DNA from: Diplonema papillatum
Lineage: Eukaryota; Euglenozoa; Diplonemea; Diplonemida; Diplonemidae
Length of the DNA stretch: 64,000 bases
Reading direction: 5' to 3'
Assembly (NCBI GenBank): GCA_030068145.1
Contig: JAPJBO010000529.1
Location: 62,001 to 126,000, forward strand
Shown piece after piece: positions 63,922-64,000 of the stretch; position 1 is the stretch's first letter; each line of letters opens with the position of its first letter. Below the pieces are notes generated by a model, which did no database searches, was not told where the DNA came from, and was given only the letters and a program-made list of their open reading frames with translations. The translations under genes were made by a program, and so were the position numbers.

Positions 63922-64000
63922 CTGTGTGAGTAGCTTCTATTGATTTGGGAAACAGCGGCTAGGCAACGATGTTGGCAACGGGAGGGATGCTTTTATTTTT
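63922..64000. other. Intron sequence of the exchanger gene at window edge
   Basis: Immediately 5' of the acceptor CTCACACAG. Nothing else is visible before the window ends. Confidence 0.5.

Overview
This window looks like nuclear DNA of a GC-rich unicellular eukaryote (protist or alga). The evidence is spliced genes with GT-AG introns, a mitochondrial m-AAA protease and a presequence-peptidase-like M16C protease, EH-domain endocytic machinery, a Na+/Ca2+ exchanger with a Calx-beta domain, a CDKL-like kinase (a family typical of ciliated cells), 28S rRNA fragments, and long gene-poor stretches full of repeats. A chromerid or other alveolate, or another complex-plastid lineage, would fit, but the sequence alone does not fix the taxon.

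All thirteen genes I can support lie on the minus strand. From right to left, which is the direction of transcription, they are: NCX-type exchanger (C-terminal part, open at the right edge); a small two-TM protein with a cysteine-containing ectodomain; a coiled-coil/multi-TM module that splices in phase onto a DGAT2 acyltransferase; an EH-domain coiled-coil protein in seven exons; an M16C presequence protease in four exons; an AFG3L/FtsH m-AAA protease; a secreted GH16 glucanase with three Cys-rich C-terminal repeats; a TRF4/TUT-like nucleotidyltransferase; a CDKL-like kinase with a long disordered tail; a tandem-RRM-like nuclear protein; a 1405-aa protein with about nine copies of an unrecognised repeat; an acidic/Q-rich hypothetical; and a PIN-like/AEC carrier (N-terminal part, open at the left edge). 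A further possible exon lies at 3603-3989 and a possible secreted first exon near 34.4 kb.

Intron ends were read by eye from protein continuity and reading-frame phase. Most donors are GTATG and most acceptors are CA-rich followed by CAG. Joining exons this way restores family motifs in the M16C protease, the kinase, the EH protein and the TM proteins.

The spaces between genes are rich in mobile and repetitive DNA. Two elements have CAGTG-type terminal inverted repeats and perfect 8-bp target duplications (2740-3393 and 37915-38751), as expected of non-autonomous hAT transposons. There is also a 23-copy 50-bp tandem array (10938-12091), a pair of inverted 29-31-bp arrays (28293-28635 and 29835-29966), a 149-bp tandem repeat whose core recurs further on (38.87-40.29 kb), a tandem duplication of the 5' end of the m-AAA gene, tRNA-like segments near 27.7-28.0 kb, and three 28S rRNA fragments. 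One of those is an inverted, well-conserved 28S 3' end lying directly against the kinase gene's 3' end. The most unusual points are the transposon pair, the DGAT2 fusion, the novel repeat protein, the 28S/kinase junction and the one-sided gene orientation.
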